This document shows, in pieces, positions 16,746 through 25,799 of a stretch of DNA of 64,000 nt. Source of the DNA: JALQTD01 sp965656785 (GTDB taxonomy: Bacteria; Bacteroidota; Bacteroidia; Flavobacteriales_D; Sanyastnellaceae); the NCBI GenBank assembly GCA_965656785.1, contig CBFHLY010000008.1, forward strand, positions 38,089-102,088, written 5' to 3'. The notes below the pieces were generated by a model. It was not told where the DNA came from and made no database searches. It saw nothing but the letters and a program-made list of their open reading frames with translations. The translations under genes and the position numbers were made by a program. The first letter of the stretch is position 1. Each line of letters begins with the position of its first letter.

Positions 16746-19565
16746 ATGACCGAATCCTCCACTTTCCTCGAAACCGTCGCCGCCCACGTCCTTGAACACC
16801 ACGACCCGCGCCACGTTACCGTGGTGTTGCCGAGTCAACGCGCTGCCCAGCGGTTCCAAGCGCACTTCGCGAGGCTTCGCGGGGGACAGCCCGGTTGGCT
16901 GCCCGTGACGGACACCCTCAATGGGTTGCTGCGGAAGGCGGTGGGGTTGACGCCGCTGACGTCGATGGAGGCATTGGCGCGGCTTTATTTGGCGCATAAA
17001 ACCGTTCCGCGAAAGCAGGGGGACGAGCAGGAACGGGGAGGATTCGCGGCGTTTTTGCAGTGGGGGCGTTTGGCCTTGCAAGACTTCAACGAGCTCGACC
17101 AATACCGCTGCAACGTCAACGAGGTGCTGACGAACCTGTGCGACATCAAGGAACTCGACCACTGGAATGTGGACGATGCGGGGCAGCTTTCCGAGGCGCA
17201 ACAGCGCTACCTGGAGCAGTACATGCGGCTGCATCCGATTTACATGGAATTCCACCGTGCGATGCGGGAAGACAGCGTGGGCACGGGCGGGGCGATTGCC
17301 CGGGCGGCCGCGGATCGCGGTGATGCGAAGGGAATGGGGCACGTGGTGTTGGCGGGGATGGCGGCGTTGACGCCGGCGGAAATGGGCTACCTCGAGCGGC
17401 TTCAAAAGGAGGGCCTGTTGACGGTCTTCGCTGACGCGGATGAAGCCTACGTTCAGCCGGGGTGGGAGGCCGGCGAGTTCATCGCCGAACAGCAAGCGCG
17501 GTTGCCGTTGCGCCCGTTGAGCAGTCGATTGGCGAAGGCGGCCCCGCGCTTGAAATTCGTGGGGTGCAGCACGCGCGTGTTCGAATGCCAGTACGTGCGG
17601 CACGCGCTGAATGAGCGCATCGGATCGGGGGAGAGCTTGGAGGACACCGTCGTCGTGTTGCCCGATGGGCGGACGTTGTCGATGCTCATGCAGAGCTTGG
17701 ATCTGGGCGATCAGCGGGTGAACATCACGATGGGGTTGTCGTGGACCGAGAGCCCGGTGGTGGATTACCTCGAATTAGTGTTCCAAATGGTGTTGCGAGA
17801 GGGCAAGGCGTGGCGGCACGACGAGGTGCGGGGACTGTTGTCGCATCCGATTTCCAAGGCGCTGGGTGGGGAGCAGTTGCAGCGGGAGGCGGGGCGGTTT
17901 CTGGGGCAGCTGGCTCGTCGGCATTGGGTGTGGATCGGGGAGCGGGAATTGGCGGAGGTGAAGGAAGGGGCCGTGAAGGGGCTGTTGGAGCGGCTGCGGC
18001 CGTTGCGGGTGGAGGAGCCGGGGGCGTTTCTCGGAGCGTTGGAAGCGTGGAGCGGTGAGGTGATGGCGGAATTGGATGCGCTGGGGGATGCGCACGACCC
18101 GTGGTTGCGAGCGGCGTGGAGGCCCGTGGTGGAAGCGTTGGGGGTTTGTGCGCGGTTTCAGGCGCAGCATGCGGTGTTTGAGGGGCGACGGGAGGTGCGG
18201 GATTTGGCCTTCCAGGTGCTGAATCAGGAGCGCATCGACCTGCGCGGCGAGCCGGACCAAGGGCTGCAGATCATGGGCATCATCGAGACGCGGGCCATCG
18301 ACTTCAAGCGCGTGGTGGTGCTCGATTGCAACGAAGGGACGCTGCCGAAAACCAGTCGGGCGGACAGCTTCATTCCGTTCGATTTGCGGGCGGCGCTGAA
18401 CCTGCCGAACCGCCACCGGAAGGAAGCGATTTATGCGCATTACTTGTACCGGTTGCTGAATCGGGCGGAAGAGGTGGTGCTCGTGTACTTGAAGGACGAC
18501 GGCGAGCACGAGCCAAGCCGGTACTTGAAGCAGCTGGAGCACGCCTTTGCTCCCGGTGGGAAGCCGATGGAGGTGGTGCACGAGACCGTGGAAGCGGAAT
18601 TGCCGGCAGCCCGGCCCGAAATCCGGGACATCGAATGGACGGCGTTCGCCGAGGCCCAAACCCGCAAATGGGCCGCCTCCGGCATGAGCCCCTCGGCCCT
18701 GAACACCCTCATGGAGTGCCCACGAAACTTCTACTACACGTACATCATGAAGATGCGGGAGCAGGATCAAGTGGAAGAAACCTTGAGTGCTTCGCAATTT
18801 GGAAGCGTGGTGCACCAGGTGTTCGAGTGGGGCCTTGCCACCGCGAAAGACCGCCCCATCGTGGTGGAAGACTTGCAGCGCATCCTCGACGAGCTCGAAC
18901 CGCTGCTCGACCGCGCCGTGGCGCAGTGGTACAACCCGGCGTTGATGGCGATCGGGGAAAACCGCATTGCCCGCAAGCTCGCGGAAGAAACGGCGCGCGC
19001 CTTGGTCGAGCAGGAAATCCAGGAACTGAAATCCGGAGTGCAGCGGACGTTGCGGGGGCTTGAAATGGACTTGCACGCTCGGGTGGGCGATTTGGCCTTC
19101 CGCGGCAAAGCCGACCGCGTGGACATCGAAGGCGGCATCCCGGTGGTCATCGATTACAAATCGGGGAAGGTGGAGCCCGGTGACGTGAAGCTTTCCGCGA
19201 AATGGGAGGAGCAATTGAGCGCGGGAAAGCGGCCCAAAGCCTTGCAGCTCCTGGTCTATGCGGCCATCGCCTTGCGGGGGATGAACACGAACGGCACGCT
19301 GCCGAGCCCGGGTGAACCGCCCCGCGAGGCCCCGCGGGCCGTGCGGGCGGGCATTCGTTCTGGCCGGAGGGCGCGCGCGGGCCTGCTCGAACTGGATTGG
19401 GAGGGCGTCGGGGAGGTCACGCTTGAACAATCCGAGGCCTTCATTCATTGGGTAGCCGCCCAGTTGGAATCCCTCTACCTCGGGGAACGAGCCATCGCCC
19501 ACAACGAGGAGCAGCGATTCTGCCCCTACTGCGTCGTACTCGACCCCCAAGCGAATTACTTTTGA
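16746..19565 (+). CDS. AddB-like PD-(D/E)XK nuclease family protein
   Basis: The 939-aa protein is probably the second subunit of an AddAB-type break-processing enzyme with the product of 2001-5345. The N-terminal half is an inactivated helicase fold (VTVVLPSQRAAQRF, TDTLNGLLRK, then IMGIIETRAIDFKRVVVLDCNEGTLP). The nuclease domain is C-terminal: CPRNFYYTY near residue 658, FGSVVHQVFEWGL, FRGKADRVD and VIDYKSGK near 803. In characterised AddB, four Cys hold an Fe-S cluster around the nuclease. Here I see the first (about 658) and a terminal FCPYC pair (about 926 and 929) but no clear fourth, so the cluster may be absent or altered. The flippase gene follows 7 bp downstream. Confidence 0.85.
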   Translation: MTESSTFLETVAAHVLEHHDPRHVTVVLPSQRAAQRFQAHFARLRGGQPGWLPVTDTLNGLLRKAVGLTPLTSMEALARLYLAHKTVPRKQGDEQERGGFAAFLQWGRLALQDFNELDQYRCNVNEVLTNLCDIKELDHWNVDDAGQLSEAQQRYLEQYMRLHPIYMEFHRAMREDSVGTGGAIARAAADRGDAKGMGHVVLAGMAALTPAEMGYLERLQKEGLLTVFADADEAYVQPGWEAGEFIAEQQARLPLRPLSSRLAKAAPRLKFVGCSTRVFECQYVRHALNERIGSGESLEDTVVVLPDGRTLSMLMQSLDLGDQRVNITMGLSWTESPVVDYLELVFQMVLREGKAWRHDEVRGLLSHPISKALGGEQLQREAGRFLGQLARRHWVWIGERELAEVKEGAVKGLLERLRPLRVEEPGAFLGALEAWSGEVMAELDALGDAHDPWLRAAWRPVVEALGVCARFQAQHAVFEGRREVRDLAFQVLNQERIDLRGEPDQGLQIMGIIETRAIDFKRVVVLDCNEGTLPKTSRADSFIPFDLRAALNLPNRHRKEAIYAHYLYRLLNRAEEVVLVYLKDDGEHEPSRYLKQLEHAFAPGGKPMEVVHETVEAELPAARPEIRDIEWTAFAEAQTRKWAASGMSPSALNTLMECPRNFYYTYIMKMREQDQVEETLSASQFGSVVHQVFEWGLATAKDRPIVVEDLQRILDELEPLLDRAVAQWYNPALMAIGENRIARKLAEETARALVEQEIQELKSGVQRTLRGLEMDLHARVGDLAFRGKADRVDIEGGIPVVIDYKSGKVEPGDVKLSAKWEEQLSAGKRPKALQLLVYAAIALRGMNTNGTLPSPGEPPREAPRAVRAGIRSGRRARAGLLELDWEGVGEVTLEQSEAFIHWVAAQLESLYLGERAIAHNEEQRFCPYCVVLDPQANYF

Positions 19566-19572
19566 GCCCTGA

Positions 19573-21060
19573 ATGGGCATCGTTGCAAAAGAAGCCGGGC
19601 GTTCGAGTGTTGCGCTCGTTTTGGGGTTGGCCGTTGGGACGATCAACACAGTGCTCGTGCTGCCGCGAGCGTTCGAAGGGGCGGAGGAGTATTGGGGGCT
19701 CTTGCGGGTGTTGACTGCATGGAGCTACATCGTGGCGCCAGCGGTGATGTTCGGAGGCTCGGGCATTGTCATCCGCACGTCGCATCAAGTGCAGCGAACG
19801 TTGCGCGGGGCCTTGCACGCGTCGGTGTGGCTGCTTGCTTTCCTCGGTCTCAGTGCATGGGGACTGGTGTTGTGCTTTCGCGGGGACTGGTTGATGATGC
19901 AGTTGGATGCTGAAAAGGGCAGTTTGCTCCTGGATCACCTCCCTCTCTTCTTTTTCATGAACGCCCTGATTGTGTCCATGAACCTTTCCTCGTCGCTGTT
20001 GGTGGTGGGGTTGCGCACCTCTTGGAATACGTGGGTGCAGGAGATTTGGCTGAAAACGAGTTACCTGACTTTAGCGGTGATGCTGCTCTTCGATGCGATT
20101 TCGCTGAACACCATGTTGTATGCCTATGTGTGCACATGGATTATCGCGCTCATCGCCTTGATAGGCAAACTGATCAAGGACAAACTTCCGTTCGGACTCC
20201 GCGGAATCCGATACTTGGATTGGAAGCAAAACCTGCAGTTTGGTGCGTACAGTTCCTTGAGCACGGGAGTCAGCGTCATCGCGACCAACTTGGATTTTGT
20301 AATGGTCGGTGCCATCCTCGGGCTTTCAGCCGTTCCCGTATACACCATGGGGTATTTTGTGGGCGCGGTGGTCCAAATCCCCCAACGCGCCATGTCCCAA
20401 ATCTTCTCGGGTTTGATATCAAAGCGGATGGCCAACGAAAACGCAACCGATTTGGAGCCGTTCGTGCAACAAGCTACCCGGGTCACGTTGATGCTCGCCT
20501 TGACCGTCTTCATCGGCGTGGCCGCGGGGCTGCATCCCCTCATCAGCGCTTTGCCCCCCGCATACGTTGGCATCGCGGGCATCGCCTTGGCCATCGGAAT
20601 GCAAAAGATCCTGTTGGCCGTGTCGATGATTTCAGGCCAAATACTGGCCCACACTCCCCATTACCGGCTGGGCCTGCCGCTCAACGTGGGACTGCTCATC
20701 ACCACCGTCATCACGAACTGGTTCTTGATGTCCTTCCTGGAGTTGGGGGTTCTGGGCGCAGCCTTGGCGACTTTGTTCACCGCTGTTTGGAACGGAATTT
20801 GGCGACTCGTCATCACCTACCGAAAAATCGGCATCAAGCCTCTGACCCGTTCCATGGGACTGATGACCTTGGTCGCCGCGGTCTTCTTCGGAGCGATCCA
20901 ATTCATGCCCCAGGGTTGGACTGGCGGGCACGGCTACATCGAAGCCACGATCAACGGGGGCATAGCAGCAAGCGCCATGATGGGGACCGCCTATGCCTTC
21001 GGCTGGTTTCCCGAGTTCAAAACGGCGTTGAACAAATACGTGTTCAGTCGGTTCAGCTGA
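19573..21060 (+). CDS. Polysaccharide/oligosaccharide flippase (MATE-like, Wzx/PST family)
   Basis: The 495-aa integral membrane protein has about 12-14 hydrophobic helices and the layout of polysaccharide flippases. An N-terminal Gly/Ser-rich helix comes first (AGRSSVALVLGLAVG). The central stretch FGAYSSLSTGVSVIATNLDF / VMVGAILGLSAVPVYTMGY is typical of lipid-linked sugar exporters of the PST family. It should move undecaprenyl-linked sugar units across the inner membrane for O-antigen or exopolysaccharide. No glycosyltransferase cluster is adjacent, so the substrate is unknown. It starts 7 bp after the AddB-like gene and its end overlaps the convergent DUF2147 gene by 8 bp. Confidence 0.85.
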   Translation: MGIVAKEAGRSSVALVLGLAVGTINTVLVLPRAFEGAEEYWGLLRVLTAWSYIVAPAVMFGGSGIVIRTSHQVQRTLRGALHASVWLLAFLGLSAWGLVLCFRGDWLMMQLDAEKGSLLLDHLPLFFFMNALIVSMNLSSSLLVVGLRTSWNTWVQEIWLKTSYLTLAVMLLFDAISLNTMLYAYVCTWIIALIALIGKLIKDKLPFGLRGIRYLDWKQNLQFGAYSSLSTGVSVIATNLDFVMVGAILGLSAVPVYTMGYFVGAVVQIPQRAMSQIFSGLISKRMANENATDLEPFVQQATRVTLMLALTVFIGVAAGLHPLISALPPAYVGIAGIALAIGMQKILLAVSMISGQILAHTPHYRLGLPLNVGLLITTVITNWFLMSFLELGVLGAALATLFTAVWNGIWRLVITYRKIGIKPLTRSMGLMTLVAAVFFGAIQFMPQGWTGGHGYIEATINGGIAASAMMGTAYAFGWFPEFKTALNKYVFSRFS

Positions 21061-21493
21061 CCCGATGCCATTCTTGGGTCCTGAAGAGAAACAGGATGTA
21101 ACCGCGGACGTACAGGGTGTTGGGGTCGTCCTCTTCGATCCACATTTCGCAATCGTACACCTTCCCGTTCTTCGGGTCGCAAATCGTGCCGTCCTCCCAT
21201 TCGAGCTTTTCGTCGTCCATCAGCATGTCGCGGACGATTTCCATGCCGAGCGCGGGCTGGTCCTTGCGGTCGTCGTCGCACTCGGTGCATTTGGGATTCT
21301 GATCTTCGTCCGGAAGGCGGAACAGTTCCACGATTTGGCCAAAATAAGCCCCATCGCGCTCCGCGATTTCCACCACGCTCTTCACGCGGCCCGTTTCATC
21401 ATCAACGGTCTTCCATCGCCCCGAAATCGAGGGCTGCTGCGCATTCGCCCAAGCAGCCAGGAGCAAGAACGCATTCGTCATCAGTCGTTTCAT
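21053..21493 (-). CDS. DUF2147 secreted protein
   Basis: The 146-aa protein starts at ATG 21493 (adjacent ATG at 21496) with a signal peptide (MKRLMTNAFLLLAAWANA). The mature part matches DUF2147: GRWKTVDDETGRVKSVVEI, then CTECDDDRKDQPALGMEIVR, then DGTICDPKNGKVYDCEMW and a final VRGYILFLFRTQEWHRV. DUF2147 domains are small periplasmic beta-barrel-like proteins of unknown function. An A/T-rich TATTTTGC at 21527-21520 could be its -7 element. Confidence 0.88.
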   Translation of the reverse strand: MKRLMTNAFLLLAAWANAQQPSISGRWKTVDDETGRVKSVVEIAERDGAYFGQIVELFRLPDEDQNPKCTECDDDRKDQPALGMEIVRDMLMDDEKLEWEDGTICDPKNGKVYDCEMWIEEDDPNTLYVRGYILFLFRTQEWHRVS

Positions 21494-21545
21494 CATCGAT
21501 GCAGGTCTTTGATTCGTCGGCAAAATAAGCCGCGCAACCGACAAC

Positions 21546-22493
21546 TCAACGCCCCAACTTCCGAGCCCGATGAATGGCGGCGTCCAATTCGAATCCAAGC
21601 AACAACACCGAGCTGTTCGAATTGAGCCAAACCAACGTCACCAGCAGCGTTCCCAGCGAGCCGTACAGCCGGTTGTACGAATTGAATTGCTCAATGAAAT
21701 AGGAGAACCCCAACGAAAACAAGACGATCAGCACCGTCGCCATCGACGCACCCACGGAAAACGCAAACCGCCGATCCCGCTCCCGATTCCCCGCGTGATA
21801 CAGGATGTTCACGCTCGTGTACACCAGGGCCAGCGAAACCATCCACCGGGCCACCGTCAGCCACGGCAACGCCTCCGCATCCAACCAATTCCGCGACTCC
21901 GCCCACACCAGCACATCGCCAGCGAACCCCGCCAGCAAGACCGCCACCCCCAACAGCAACGACAGCACCAGCAACAGCAACACGGAAAGCAAACGGAACA
22001 CCACCCAATCGGGCCGCCGCTCCATGTGAAACGATTCTCCGAAACCCGTTAAAATCGCATTCACACTGCTCGACGCGTAAAACAACAACAACACAAAACC
22101 CACACTCAACAGCGCGCCCTGCCGCTGATCCAGCAAATCCGTGACGGTTTGTTCAAACAGTTCAACGGTTTCGCCTGGGAACAGAAGCTCAAGGCTACCC
22201 AGCACATCCTCCGTGGAAAGCGGCGTGTACGGCACGATGCTCAAGAGCACGATCATGGCCGGGAAAAACGCAAGAAACAATCGAAAACTGATGGCGGCCG
22301 ACCGCGTGGCCACCGATCCGTTCAGGATGCCCACCGCGAAGTACCGGACGACGTCGTACAGGTTCATCTCCTTGGGTCCCCACGGATGAATCCGCCGCAA
22401 CATCCGACGCGCGCGCAGGAACGCCTTCCGCTTGCTGATCCACTTGAACAGCGGCCGGTTGTCGAGGTCGAAGGTATACGGATTCTCTGGCAT
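21546..22493 (-). CDS. YihY/BrkB family inner-membrane protein
   Basis: The 315-aa protein has a charged N-terminus of about 60 residues and then six or so transmembrane helices. The signature AAISFRLFLAFFPAMIVLLSIVPY and FYASSSVNAILTGFGESF match the YihY/virulence factor BrkB family. Members were once annotated as RNase BN in error; their real role is unclear (possibly transport). It lies 6 bp downstream of nadC on the same strand, so it is probably co-transcribed. Confidence 0.88.
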   Translation of the reverse strand: MPENPYTFDLDNRPLFKWISKRKAFLRARRMLRRIHPWGPKEMNLYDVVRYFAVGILNGSVATRSAAISFRLFLAFFPAMIVLLSIVPYTPLSTEDVLGSLELLFPGETVELFEQTVTDLLDQRQGALLSVGFVLLLFYASSSVNAILTGFGESFHMERRPDWVVFRLLSVLLLLVLSLLLGVAVLLAGFAGDVLVWAESRNWLDAEALPWLTVARWMVSLALVYTSVNILYHAGNRERDRRFAFSVGASMATVLIVLFSLGFSYFIEQFNSYNRLYGSLGTLLVTLVWLNSNSSVLLLGFELDAAIHRARKLGR

Positions 22494-22499
22494 CCCCTT

Positions 22500-23381
22500 T
22501 CAGGCCAAATCCACGCTCTTCAAACTCAAATCCAAGCTCGGCACGCTGTGCGTCAACCACCCCATGCTCACGAAGTCCACGCCCGCCTCGGCATACGCTC
22601 GCGCGTTGTCGGGCGTGATTCCCCCGGACGCCTCCAACGCGATGCGCCCGCCAAGCCGCCGCACCTGCTCGCCGGCCTCCCTGGGGCTGTGGTTGTCCAG
22701 GAGCAACCGATCGACCAACGCCTCCCCCGACGCCCTGCGCAACCGCTCGGATGCCGCAAGGGCCTCGTCCGCCTCCCCGGCGTCCCGCACCTCCACGACC
22801 ACCGGCACCTCCAACTGCTGCTCCGCGAGGTAGCGGTGCACGCCCTCCAACGCGGCAGTCATCGATCCGGCGTAATCCACGTGGTTGTCCTTGATGAGGA
22901 TCATGTCGTCCAAGGCCATGCGGTGGTTCACCCCCCCGCCGATGCGCACCGCCCACTTCTCAAAAGCCCGCAAACCCGGCGTGGTCTTGCGCGTATCCAG
23001 CACCCGGCAACCCGTCCCCTCAAGTTGCTGCACCACAGCGGCCGTGCGCGTCGCAATCCCACTCATCCGCTGCATGAAATTCAACGCCAACCGCTCCCCC
23101 ATCAAAATGCTCCGTGCGGCTCCACGAATCCGCATCACCTCATCACCCGGCTCCACCGACTCCCCATCGGCCTTCAAGACCGTGCATTCCAAGGCCGCAT
23201 CGACCACCTCAAACACCTTCGCCGCGACCTCCACCCCGGCCACCCGACCCGCCTCCTTCGCGCGGATCACGCCTTCTCTCTGCAAGCCCTTTGGCACGCT
23301 CGAAGCCGTGGTGTGATCGCCACGACCGAGGTCTTCATCCAAGGCCAAGTCGATCAAGGCCAACATTCGGTTTGTCCACAT
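22500..23381 (-). CDS. nadC: Nicotinate-nucleotide pyrophosphorylase (carboxylating)
   Basis: NadC converts quinolinate and PRPP to nicotinate mononucleotide in de novo NAD synthesis. This 293-aa protein shows DLALDEDLGRGDHTT at the N-terminus, LNFMQRMSGIAT, the substrate-binding stretch DTRKTTPGLRAFEKWAV then GGGVNHR, KDNHV, and EASGGITPDN near the end. ATG 23381 is preferred because a -7-like element TATCTTCG lies exactly 12 nt upstream; ATG 23366 and 23399 are alternatives. It is divergent from rlmH. Confidence 0.92.
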   Translation of the reverse strand: MWTNRMLALIDLALDEDLGRGDHTTASSVPKGLQREGVIRAKEAGRVAGVEVAAKVFEVVDAALECTVLKADGESVEPGDEVMRIRGAARSILMGERLALNFMQRMSGIATRTAAVVQQLEGTGCRVLDTRKTTPGLRAFEKWAVRIGGGVNHRMALDDMILIKDNHVDYAGSMTAALEGVHRYLAEQQLEVPVVVEVRDAGEADEALAASERLRRASGEALVDRLLLDNHSPREAGEQVRRLGGRIALEASGGITPDNARAYAEAGVDFVSMGWLTHSVPSLDLSLKSVDLA

Positions 23382-23385
23382 GAAG

Positions 23386-23393
23386 CGAAGATA
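23386..23393 (-). promoter_or_regulatory. -7 promoter element TATCTTCG for nadC
   Basis: TAnnTTTG with one mismatch; the first T is 12 nt before ATG 23381, implying a leaderless or nearly leaderless transcript. Confidence 0.5.
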
Positions 23394-23417
23394 CGCCATG
23401 CCCAGAAGCCGCGGCCT

Positions 23418-23425
23418 TACCTTTA
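23418..23425 (+). promoter_or_regulatory. -7 promoter element TACCTTTA for rlmH
   Basis: One mismatch to TAnnTTTG; the first T is 12 nt before the GTG start at 23430. It is back to back with the nadC element, 24 bp away. Confidence 0.5.
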
Positions 23426-23429
23426 TCAC

Positions 23430-23912
23430 GTGCAACTTTCCCTCATCGCCGTAGGCAAAACCCAAGCCGCCTGGATCCGCTCCGGCACGGACGAATACGT
23501 CAAGCGGCTGAATCGTTACACCCGTTTCCAATTCGTGGAAGTGCCCGACATCAAGGCGCGTTCAGGAAAACCCGATCCCGCTTGGGTCCGGGCTGAGGAA
23601 GGCAAAGCCCTCGCTCGCCACCTGGACAGTGCAGGCGTAGACCACCTGATCCTTTTGGACGAACGCGGCAAGTCCTTCACCTCCATTGCCTTTGCGAAAC
23701 ACCTCGAAAACCTGCAGGTCCGCGGTCTGAAGCACCTCGCCTTCGTCATCGGCGGTCCGTACGGATTCGATGCCCTCATCCGCGATCGCGCCCACGGGCA
23801 GTGGAGCCTCGGCCCCATGACCTTTTCGCACCAAATGATCCGGCCGTTCGCCGCCGAGCAACTCTACCGAGCCCACACCATCTTGCGCAACGAGCCCTAC
23901 CACCACGAATGA
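23430..23912 (+). CDS. rlmH: 23S rRNA (pseudouridine-1915 N3)-methyltransferase
   Basis: RlmH is a SPOUT methyltransferase that modifies pseudouridine 1915 in helix 69 of 23S rRNA. The 160-aa protein starts at GTG 23430 (translated MQLSLIAVGKTQ), which gives the normal family N-terminus and length. The SAM-binding knot is seen in FVIGGPYGFD, and the C-terminal signature is FSHQMIRPFAAEQLYRAHTI. There is no ATG near the expected start, and the promoter element lies 12 nt upstream of the GTG. A bidirectional terminator follows directly. Confidence 0.95.
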   Translation: MQLSLIAVGKTQAAWIRSGTDEYVKRLNRYTRFQFVEVPDIKARSGKPDPAWVRAEEGKALARHLDSAGVDHLILLDERGKSFTSIAFAKHLENLQVRGLKHLAFVIGGPYGFDALIRDRAHGQWSLGPMTFSHQMIRPFAAEQLYRAHTILRNEPYHHE

Positions 23913-23917
23913 GCACG

Positions 23918-23948
23918 AAAAAAGCCACCCGTTGGAGGTGGCTTTTTT
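23918..23948. terminator. Bidirectional intrinsic terminator between rlmH and atpC
   Basis: A perfect 12-bp stem (arms 23918-23929 and 23937-23948, loop of 7) has a GC core flanked by six A and six T. It can act in both directions for the convergent genes rlmH and atpC. Confidence 0.85.
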
Positions 23949-23967
23949 CATGGCAGTGCCTCGCGGA

Positions 23968-24201
23968 TTATTCCGCCAACACGGTCACCACGTTGTTCAA
24001 CACCTCAACCGTTCCGCCTCCCACGGTGAACCGCTCTTCGCTTGAGCCGTTCTTCACGACCACATCGCCCGCCTGCAAGGTCGTAATGAGGGGGGCGTGG
24101 CTGTTCATGATGCCCAAGCTGCCGTCTGCCCCGGGCAACCCCACGTAAGTGGCTTCGCCGGAGAACAGGGTGGTGTCTGGGGTGAGGATGTCTACTTTCA
24201 T
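23968..24201 (-). CDS. atpC: ATP synthase F1 epsilon subunit (short form)
   Basis: The 77-aa protein contains only the N-terminal beta-sandwich of epsilon (MKVDILTPDTTLFSGEA, YVGLPGADGSLGIMNSHAPL, FTVGGGTVEVLNNVVTVL). It lacks the C-terminal helical hairpin used for auto-inhibition in other bacteria. Short AtpC proteins are usual in Bacteroidota. It lies 17 bp downstream of atpD on the same strand. The other F1Fo genes are not in this window, which agrees with the split ATP synthase loci of this phylum. Confidence 0.93.
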   Translation of the reverse strand: MKVDILTPDTTLFSGEATYVGLPGADGSLGIMNSHAPLITTLQAGDVVVKNGSSEERFTVGGGTVEVLNNVVTVLAE

Positions 24202-24218
24202 CGGAGTCGAATTCCAGG

Positions 24219-25721
24219 TTAGGCCTTGGCCTCAGCCAACATCTTTTCGCCGTCTGCGATGACTTCCTCGATGGTCCCCTTCAAGTTGAAGGCCGCCTCC
24301 GGCAAGTGATCGAGCTGACCGCTGAGGATCATCTTGAAGCCCTTGATCGTGTCTTCGATGCTCACGAGGACCCCGGGGATGCCTGTGAACTGCTCAGCCA
24401 CGTGGAACGGCTGGGACAAGAAGCGGGAAATCCGACGGGCGCGGGATACGGTTTGCTTGTCCTCCTCGCTCAATTCGTCCATCCCGAGGATGGCGATGAT
24501 GTCTTGCAATTCCTTGTAGCGCTGGAGGGTTTCCTTCACGTCCTCGGCACACTTGTAGTGCTCCTCACCCACGATTTCCGGGGTCAAAATCCGCGACGTT
24601 GAGTCGAGCGGGTCCACAGCGGGGTAAATGCCGAGGGAAGCAATCTTCCGGCTCAATACCGTCGTCGCATCCAAGTGGGCGAAGGTCGTGGCCGGAGCCG
24701 GGTCCGTCAAGTCATCGGCAGGGACGTAGACCGCCTGGACCGAGGTGATGGAACCGCGCTTCGTTGACGTGATGCGCTCCTGCATCGCACCCATTTCGGT
24801 TGCGAGCGTCGGCTGGTAACCCACCGCAGAAGGCATCCGACCCAAGAGGGCTGACACTTCTGAACCCGCTTGGGTAAAGCGGAAGATGTTGTCGATGAAG
24901 AACAGGATGTCGCGGCCTCCCGACTGCTCATCGCCGTCGCGGAAATACTCGGCGACCGTCAATCCAGACAAGGCCACGCGGGCACGGGCTCCGGGAGGCT
25001 CGTTCATTTGGCCGAACACGAGGGTCGCCTGACTCTTCGCCAATTCCTTCTTGTCCACCTTCGAGAGGTCCCATCCGCCGGCTTCCATGCTCTCCTCGAA
25101 CGCCTTTCCATACTTGATGACGCCCGACTCGATCATCTCACGCAACAAGTCGTTTCCTTCACGGGTGCGCTCACCGACACCGGCAAACACCGAGATGCCC
25201 TCGTATCCCTTGGCGATGTTGTTGATGAGCTCCATGATCAAGACCGTCTTGCCCACACCGGCACCGCCGAACAATCCGATCTTTCCACCCTTCGCGTAAG
25301 GCTCGATCAAGTCGATGACCTTGATGCCCGTGAACAGGACATCGGTGGAGGTGGAGAGGTCCTCGAAGCGTGGAGCTTCTTGGTGGATGGCGCGGCCTCC
25401 TTCCTTGTTGGCCTCGCCGATCCCGTCAATGGCCGTGCCGACCACGTTGAACAGGCGGCCCTTGATTTGGTCGCCCACGGGCATCGTGATGCCTTGGCCC
25501 ATGGCCGTGACTTTCATGCCCCGGCTCAAGCCTTCAGTGGCATCCATTGAAATGGCACGCACGGTATCGTCCCCGACGTGTTTTTGGGTTTCCAACACCA
25601 CTTTCGTGCCGTTGTTGTCAATTTCCATAGCGTCCAGGATCTCTGGAAGCGCAACACCTGCGGGAAAAGTCACGTCCACAACTGGACCGATGACCTGGGA
25701 AATGATGCCTTGAGAAGCCAT
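24219..25721 (-). CDS. atpD: ATP synthase F1 beta subunit
   Basis: This is the catalytic subunit of F1Fo ATP synthase, 500 aa from ATG 25721 (MASQGIISQVIGPVVDV). Motifs seen: Walker A GGAGVGKT, GVGERTREGNDL, Walker B region DILFFIDNIFRFTQAGSEVSALLGRMPSAVGYQ (long conserved stretch, key residues only), and RARRISRFLSQPF. Codon use is enriched for C-ending and some T-ending codons, as expected for strong expression. The start has no Shine-Dalgarno-like sequence. A TACTTTTG promoter element is 39 nt upstream. It is divergent from ribF. Confidence 0.97.
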   Translation of the reverse strand: MASQGIISQVIGPVVDVTFPAGVALPEILDAMEIDNNGTKVVLETQKHVGDDTVRAISMDATEGLSRGMKVTAMGQGITMPVGDQIKGRLFNVVGTAIDGIGEANKEGGRAIHQEAPRFEDLSTSTDVLFTGIKVIDLIEPYAKGGKIGLFGGAGVGKTVLIMELINNIAKGYEGISVFAGVGERTREGNDLLREMIESGVIKYGKAFEESMEAGGWDLSKVDKKELAKSQATLVFGQMNEPPGARARVALSGLTVAEYFRDGDEQSGGRDILFFIDNIFRFTQAGSEVSALLGRMPSAVGYQPTLATEMGAMQERITSTKRGSITSVQAVYVPADDLTDPAPATTFAHLDATTVLSRKIASLGIYPAVDPLDSTSRILTPEIVGEEHYKCAEDVKETLQRYKELQDIIAILGMDELSEEDKQTVSRARRISRFLSQPFHVAEQFTGIPGVLVSIEDTIKGFKMILSGQLDHLPEAAFNLKGTIEEVIADGEKMLAEAKA

Positions 25722-25752
25722 GAGGGAAGGATGTTCCGTGAAAAATTCGCTG

Positions 25753-25760
25753 CAAAAGTA
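25753..25760 (-). promoter_or_regulatory. -7 promoter element TACTTTTG for atpD-atpC
   Basis: Exact TAnnTTTG match on the minus strand, 39 nt upstream of the atpD ATG. Confidence 0.6.
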
Positions 25761-25786
25761 CATGGTATTGTGGTTTGTTCGCAACC

Positions 25787-25794
25787 TAACTTTG
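25787..25794 (+). promoter_or_regulatory. -7 promoter element TAACTTTG for the ribF cluster
   Basis: Exact TAnnTTTG match, first T 13 nt before the GTG start of ribF. A TTG about 20 nt upstream (25768-25770) could be the -33 part. The geometry implies a leaderless mRNA. Confidence 0.65.
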
Positions 25795-25799
25795 TCGAT

